NCBI GenBank assembly: GCA_030838025.1
Contig: JAUTXM010000185.1
Location: 1-6,717 of the forward strand
From: Acidimicrobiaceae bacterium
Lineage (GTDB): Bacteria > Actinomycetota > Acidimicrobiia > Acidimicrobiales > Palsa-688
Direction: 5' to 3'
Length of the DNA: 6,717 nucleotides
Below the pieces are notes generated by a model, which saw only the letters and a list, made by a program, of their open reading frames with translations, was not told the DNA's origin and did not search any database. Below are positions 5,459 to 6,717 of the stretch, one piece after another. A program made the translations under genes and the position numbers. The stretch's first letter is position 1, and each line of letters starts with the position of its first letter.

Positions 5459-5464
5459 CCTCCC
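5459..5464 (-). promoter_or_regulatory. Ribosome binding site (GGGAGG) for the metalloprotease-like gene, implying a start upstream of 5374
   Basis: On the minus strand GGGAGG begins 3 nt after the stop codon of the dienelactone hydrolase gene. It is 9 nt before an in-frame ATC (5449-5447) but 84 nt before the first ATG (5374). The site makes sense only if translation begins near 5449, for which no standard start codon exists. CTG codons lie further in (5413-5411, 5401-5399, 5395-5393). Confidence 0.5.
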
Positions 5465-5467
5465 GTT

Positions 5468-6154
5468 TCAGCCGAGCGTCGAGCGCAGGAACTCGACCGC
5501 CCGCCGCCAGGCCAGCGCCGAGGCTTCGGGGTCGTGAACCTCCGGTCGGGTGTCGTTGAAGAAGGCGTGCTCGGTCCCCGGGTAGATGAACATCTCGACC
5601 CGGACCCCTCGCTCCCCCAGTTCCTGCTGCAGCTTCTCCACCGCCGCCGGCCCTGCCATGCCGTCGTTCTCGGCGTAGTGGCCCTGCACCGGCGCGGTCA
5701 TCTTGGACCAGTCCGGCTCGGGCATCGGGCCCCCGACGAGGCCATAGAACGGGACGACCGCCGAGACGGCATCGGGGCGCAGCGTCCCGAGAAGGAGCGC
5801 CAGGGCGCCCCCCATGCAGAACCCGATCACGCCGACGCCGGTGCCGGCCGAATGGGCGGCCACATAGTCGACGGCGCCACCCATGTCCTGGGCCGCCCGC
5901 TCCATGTTGAGGCTCATCAGCAGCTTCCCGGCCTCGTCGGGTTCCTGGTTGGACGCGGTCTCCCCGTGGTACAGGTCCGGCACCAGGGCCACGAAACCCT
6001 CGCCCGCCAGGCGCTCGGCGACATCCTTGATGTGGTCGACCAGGCCCCACCATTCCTGGATGACGACGACGCCCGGTCCGGTCCCCGATTCCGGCGTCGC
6101 AAGGTACCCCTGAGCGGTCGACCCGTTACTGGGGAATGCCACGATCTCTCCCAT
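5468..6154 (-). CDS. Dienelactone hydrolase family protein
   Basis: This 228-residue alpha/beta-hydrolase has the whole dienelactone hydrolase signature. The Cys-Asp-His triad is visible: C113 in GFCMGG (111-116), D164 in YAENDG (160-165) and H197 in GTEHAFFN (193-200). E34 in VIQEWWGL (31-38) matches the conserved glutamate that holds the nucleophilic cysteine, and R/Y residues follow in the PDLYHG strand (59-64). The length fits the family (about 230-250). Carboxymethylenebutenolidase opens dienelactone to maleylacetate in chlorocatechol breakdown, but most family members in bacteria have unknown ester or lactone substrates, and no aromatic pathway genes are nearby. ATG 6154 is supported by a -10-like TAGCTT 7 nt upstream and no Shine-Dalgarno sequence. 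It probably heads a transcript that continues into the metalloprotease-like gene. Confidence 0.88.
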   Translation of the reverse strand: MGEIVAFPSNGSTAQGYLATPESGTGPGVVVIQEWWGLVDHIKDVAERLAGEGFVALVPDLYHGETASNQEPDEAGKLLMSLNMERAAQDMGGAVDYVAAHSAGTGVGVIGFCMGGALALLLGTLRPDAVSAVVPFYGLVGGPMPEPDWSKMTAPVQGHYAENDGMAGPAAVEKLQQELGERGVRVEMFIYPGTEHAFFNDTRPEVHDPEASALAWRRAVEFLRSTLG

Positions 6155-6167
6155 GGTTCAGAAGCTA
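6155..6167 (-). promoter_or_regulatory. Putative -10 element (TAGCTT) for leaderless dienelactone hydrolase mRNA
   Basis: On the minus strand TAGCTT (6167 down to 6162) is followed by exactly 7 nt and then ATG 6154. It fits TANNNT. The 83-nt gap to the upstream gene also contains an unusually AT-rich patch (about 6178-6225), as expected of a promoter region. No Shine-Dalgarno sequence is present. Confidence 0.55.
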
Positions 6168-6237
6168 CCCGGGCGAAGTCATTTTGGTCACTGGATGTAT
6201 ATATTTCATCGGTTTGTGGCAACAACGCCGTCGGCGG

Positions 6238-6717
6238 TCAGCCGAGGGCGGGGCGGAGCAGCTCCGGGGCGACGGGGCAGGTGGATTGGGCCAGTCCCTC
6301 CTCAGCGGTGACGGCGCCGCCAGGGCCGATGACGGCCGTGAGCAGCGATGCCGGGACCAGCTCGACGGGTCGGTCCCACGGCTCGGCCGGTCCCTGATCG
6401 ACCCGCTGGAGCAGGGCGTCCCACAGCCGCTCGGGCAGCACCCGGCCCACCCCGGCCACCGCCCACACCGGCACGCCACGATGGGCCGCCACCGCGGCGG
6501 CATTGTGTGAGCCGAGCGTCGCCAGGATCCCGCTCGGTCCGGCCGCCGAGGCCTCCAGCACGACCAGGTCGGAGACCATGACCGCCGCGGCCACGCCGGC
6601 ATCGGGGACCACGGCCGCCGCCGTGCCCGCGTCGGCCAGCCGCCGAGCCAGGATGGACCCCTCCCCCAAGGCGTCACCGACCAGCACTTCGACGTCGCCC
6701 CGGCGACGGAGCCCGGC
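6238..6717 (-). CDS. eIF2B alpha/beta/delta-like (IF-2B family) protein, C-terminal part, start outside window
   Basis: The frame is open from the right edge of the window to TGA at 6240-6238, so the gene begins beyond 6717. The GTG at 6687 is internal, because coding sequence (GLRRRGDVEVLVGDALGEG) runs across it. The visible 159 residues are a Rossmann-like domain: VEVLVGDALGEGSILARRLADAG, then the strand VMVSDLVVLEASAAGPSGILATLGSHNAAAVAAHRGVPVWAVAGVG in outline, ending with a short C-terminal tail. A strand with an aspartate, then a glycine turn, then a helix and GVPVW is the conserved C-terminal core of eIF2B-alpha/methylthioribose-1-phosphate isomerase/ribose-1,5-bisphosphate isomerase proteins. 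In bacteria such proteins are usually sugar-phosphate isomerases, not translation factors. The member type cannot be told without the N-terminal half. Confidence 0.72.
   Translation of the reverse strand, partial: AGLRRRGDVEVLVGDALGEGSILARRLADAGTAAAVVPDAGVAAAVMVSDLVVLEASAAGPSGILATLGSHNAAAVAAHRGVPVWAVAGVGRVLPERLWDALLQRVDQGPAEPWDRPVELVPASLLTAVIGPGGAVTAEEGLAQSTCPVAPELLRPALG

Noticed and set aside
6178..6225. AT-rich patch as a sign of a mobile element boundary or attachment site
   Set aside because: It is short, has no direct repeat or tRNA next to it, and sits where promoter sequence for the dienelactone hydrolase gene is expected.

Overview
The window is very GC-rich and densely coded, and reads as a chromosomal segment of a high-GC actinobacterium. 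The best guess is a member of or near the Acidimicrobiia. The basis is codon use, a zinc-ribbon protein with a DUF4193-like actinobacterial tail, and leaderless starts of the form TANNNT-7 nt-ATG. The lineage assignment is inference. I see no insertion sequence, phage gene, tRNA, rRNA or CRISPR array.

Layout. The plus strand carries, in order: the 3' end of a SAM-dependent methyltransferase (1-450); a long acyl-CoA dehydrogenase with an extra N-terminal helical domain, best read as (2S)-methylsuccinyl-CoA dehydrogenase, mcd (473-2092); a short selenoprotein gene of the Rdx/SelW-like family with an in-frame UGA (2128-2400); and a highly acidic protein ending in a CxxC...CxxC zinc ribbon (2539-3225). 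The minus strand, converging on this block, carries (from right to left in the window) the C-terminal part of an eIF2B-alpha/beta/delta-like protein (6238 to beyond the right edge), a dienelactone hydrolase family protein (5468-6154), a HExxxGHH metalloprotease-like protein (4253-5374 or longer), and a CitE-like malyl-CoA/beta-methylmalyl-CoA lyase, mcl (3277-4224).

How the genes fit together. Mcd and Mcl belong to the ethylmalonyl-CoA pathway of acetyl-CoA assimilation. Mcd oxidises methylsuccinyl-CoA to mesaconyl-CoA, and after hydration Mcl cleaves beta-methylmalyl-CoA to glyoxylate and propionyl-CoA. They lie on opposite strands about 1.2 kb apart. The genes for the other steps (crotonyl-CoA carboxylase/reductase, epimerase, mutase, mesaconyl-CoA hydratase) are not in the window.

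The most notable item is the selenoprotein. An ordinary gene caller would split or miss it, because UGA at 2173-2175 stands at the second position of a CxxU redox motif. It is followed 21 nt later by a hairpin with a GGUCU loop that resembles a bacterial SECIS. Further points are a perfect 14-bp palindrome over the mcl promoter, a shared leaderless promoter geometry at three genes, a probable non-canonical start for the metalloprotease, and a tandem repeat that runs over the mcl stop codon.
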